Shown in pieces: positions 4,431 to 5,022 of a stretch of 5,022 bases of DNA. This DNA comes from Pseudomonas sp. PGPPP3 (GTDB taxonomy: Bacteria > Pseudomonadota > Gammaproteobacteria > Pseudomonadales > Pseudomonadaceae): NCBI GenBank assembly GCA_002256055.1, contig NKIE01000220.1:1-5022 (forward strand), read 5' to 3'. Made by a program: the position numbers and the translations under genes. The notes under the pieces were generated by a model that saw only the letters and a program-made list of their open reading frames with translations, was not told the DNA's origin and made no database searches. Positions within the stretch are counted from its first letter, which is position 1; every line of letters starts with the position of its first letter.

Positions 4431-5021
4431 TTAGGCTTGAACGACCGGGATCTTGGCGTTCGCAGCAACTTCACGGAACTCGGCAATCTGGTCGAAGCTC
4501 AGGTAACGGTAAACGTCGGCAGCCATGCTGTCGATGTCGGCCGCGTAGACCATGTACTCTTCAACGGTCGGCAGTTTGCCGGTGATTGCCGCAACGGCTG
4601 CCAGTTCGGCAGACGCAAGGTACACGTTGGTCGCGTCGCCCAGACGGTTCGGGAAGTTACGGGTCGATGTGGAGACCACGGTCGAACCGGTTTCTACCCG
4701 TGCCTGGTTACCCATGCACAGCGAGCAGCCTGGCATTTCCATGCGCGCGCCAGCTTTGCCGTAGATGCCGTAGTAGCCTTCTTCGGTCAGCTGGTGTGCG
4801 TCCATCTTGGTTGGCGGAGCCAGCCACAGACGAGTCGGCAGATTGCCTGGATTTTTCTCCAGGAGTTTGCCGGCGGCACGGAAGTGACCAATGTTGGTCA
4901 TGCACGAACCGATGAACACTTCGTCGATCTTCTGGCCTTGTACGCTCGACAGCAGACGGGCATCGTCCGGGTCGTTCGGGGCGCAGAGGACTGGCTCTTT
5001 GATGTCAGCCAGGTCGATTTC
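4431..5021 (-). CDS. acnB: Aconitate hydratase B, C-terminal part (runs off right edge)
   Basis: The last 196 residues of AcnB, the TCA-cycle enzyme that isomerises citrate to isocitrate and, in many bacteria, also hydrates 2-methylaconitate. The full protein is usually about 865-870 residues. The visible part begins EIDLADIKEPVLCAPNDPDD. It carries the three cysteines that hold the 4Fe-4S cluster: C40 in IGSCMTN, and C99 and C102 in GCSLCMGNQ (numbered from the first visible residue). The substrate-site arginines are in STSTRNFPNRLG (R121, R126). The frame is intact and ends at TAA (4433-4431), followed by a strong terminator. There is no sign of functional linkage to the nitrate genes. Confidence 0.95.
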   Translation of the reverse strand, partial: EIDLADIKEPVLCAPNDPDDARLLSSVQGQKIDEVFIGSCMTNIGHFRAAGKLLEKNPGNLPTRLWLAPPTKMDAHQLTEEGYYGIYGKAGARMEMPGCSLCMGNQARVETGSTVVSTSTRNFPNRLGDATNVYLASAELAAVAAITGKLPTVEEYMVYAADIDSMAADVYRYLSFDQIAEFREVAANAKIPVVQA

Positions 5022-5022
5022 G

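Noticed and set aside
1..5022. CRISPR arrays, tRNA or rRNA genes, insertion sequences, phage genes
   Set aside because: Nothing in the window has the repeats, structures or proteins expected; all genes look like ordinary core or nitrogen-metabolism genes.

Overview
The window reads as a chromosomal segment of a Pseudomonas-like gammaproteobacterium, probably of the fluorescens/syringae/putida type. The basis is the protein sequences (AcnB, AlaC, NasS, NasT, a YgdI-type lipoprotein), the GC-rich coding sequence, and the compact CCCCGC...GCGGGG terminators. I recognised the families from memory and did no database search. Every supportable gene lies on the minus strand, so transcription runs from right to left.

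Right to left the layout is: the 3' part of acnB (4431-5021) with a terminator; a small YgdI/YgdR-type (DUF903) outer-membrane lipoprotein gene (4091-4300) with its own terminator; a sigma54-type promoter and a leader RNA in front of nasS (2660-3883) and nasT (2051-2647); a terminator and a possible promoter; alaC, a PLP-dependent alanine transaminase gene (701-1942); a 343-bp intergenic region; and the first 119 codons of an nrtA-type nitrate-binding protein gene that runs off the left edge (1-357).

The main biology is nitrate assimilation control. NasS is a cytoplasmic relative of the periplasmic nitrate-binding protein NrtA, and NasT is an RNA-binding ANTAR response regulator. In the known scheme NasS holds NasT inactive until nitrate binds, and free NasT then prevents transcription termination in the leader of the nitrate operon.

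The most notable observation is that both the nrtA gene and the nasS-nasT operon itself carry the same module. Each has a TGGCA-N6-TTGCT sigma54 promoter, a strong hairpin with hexaloop AACGGC starting about 12-13 nt after the predicted start, a 9-10 nt linker, a weak GAC/GTC hairpin with a second A-n-n-G-n-n hexaloop, and an intrinsic terminator that overlaps the second hairpin. This matches the two-hexaloop substrate of ANTAR proteins. It predicts that NasT controls both the nrt operon and its own synthesis, on top of nitrogen control through sigma54. The nrt promoter is also preceded by a perfect 12-bp AT-rich inverted repeat and a GC-rich inverted repeat with NtrC-like half-sites. alaC sits between the regulators and their presumed target operon and appears to be a separate transcription unit.
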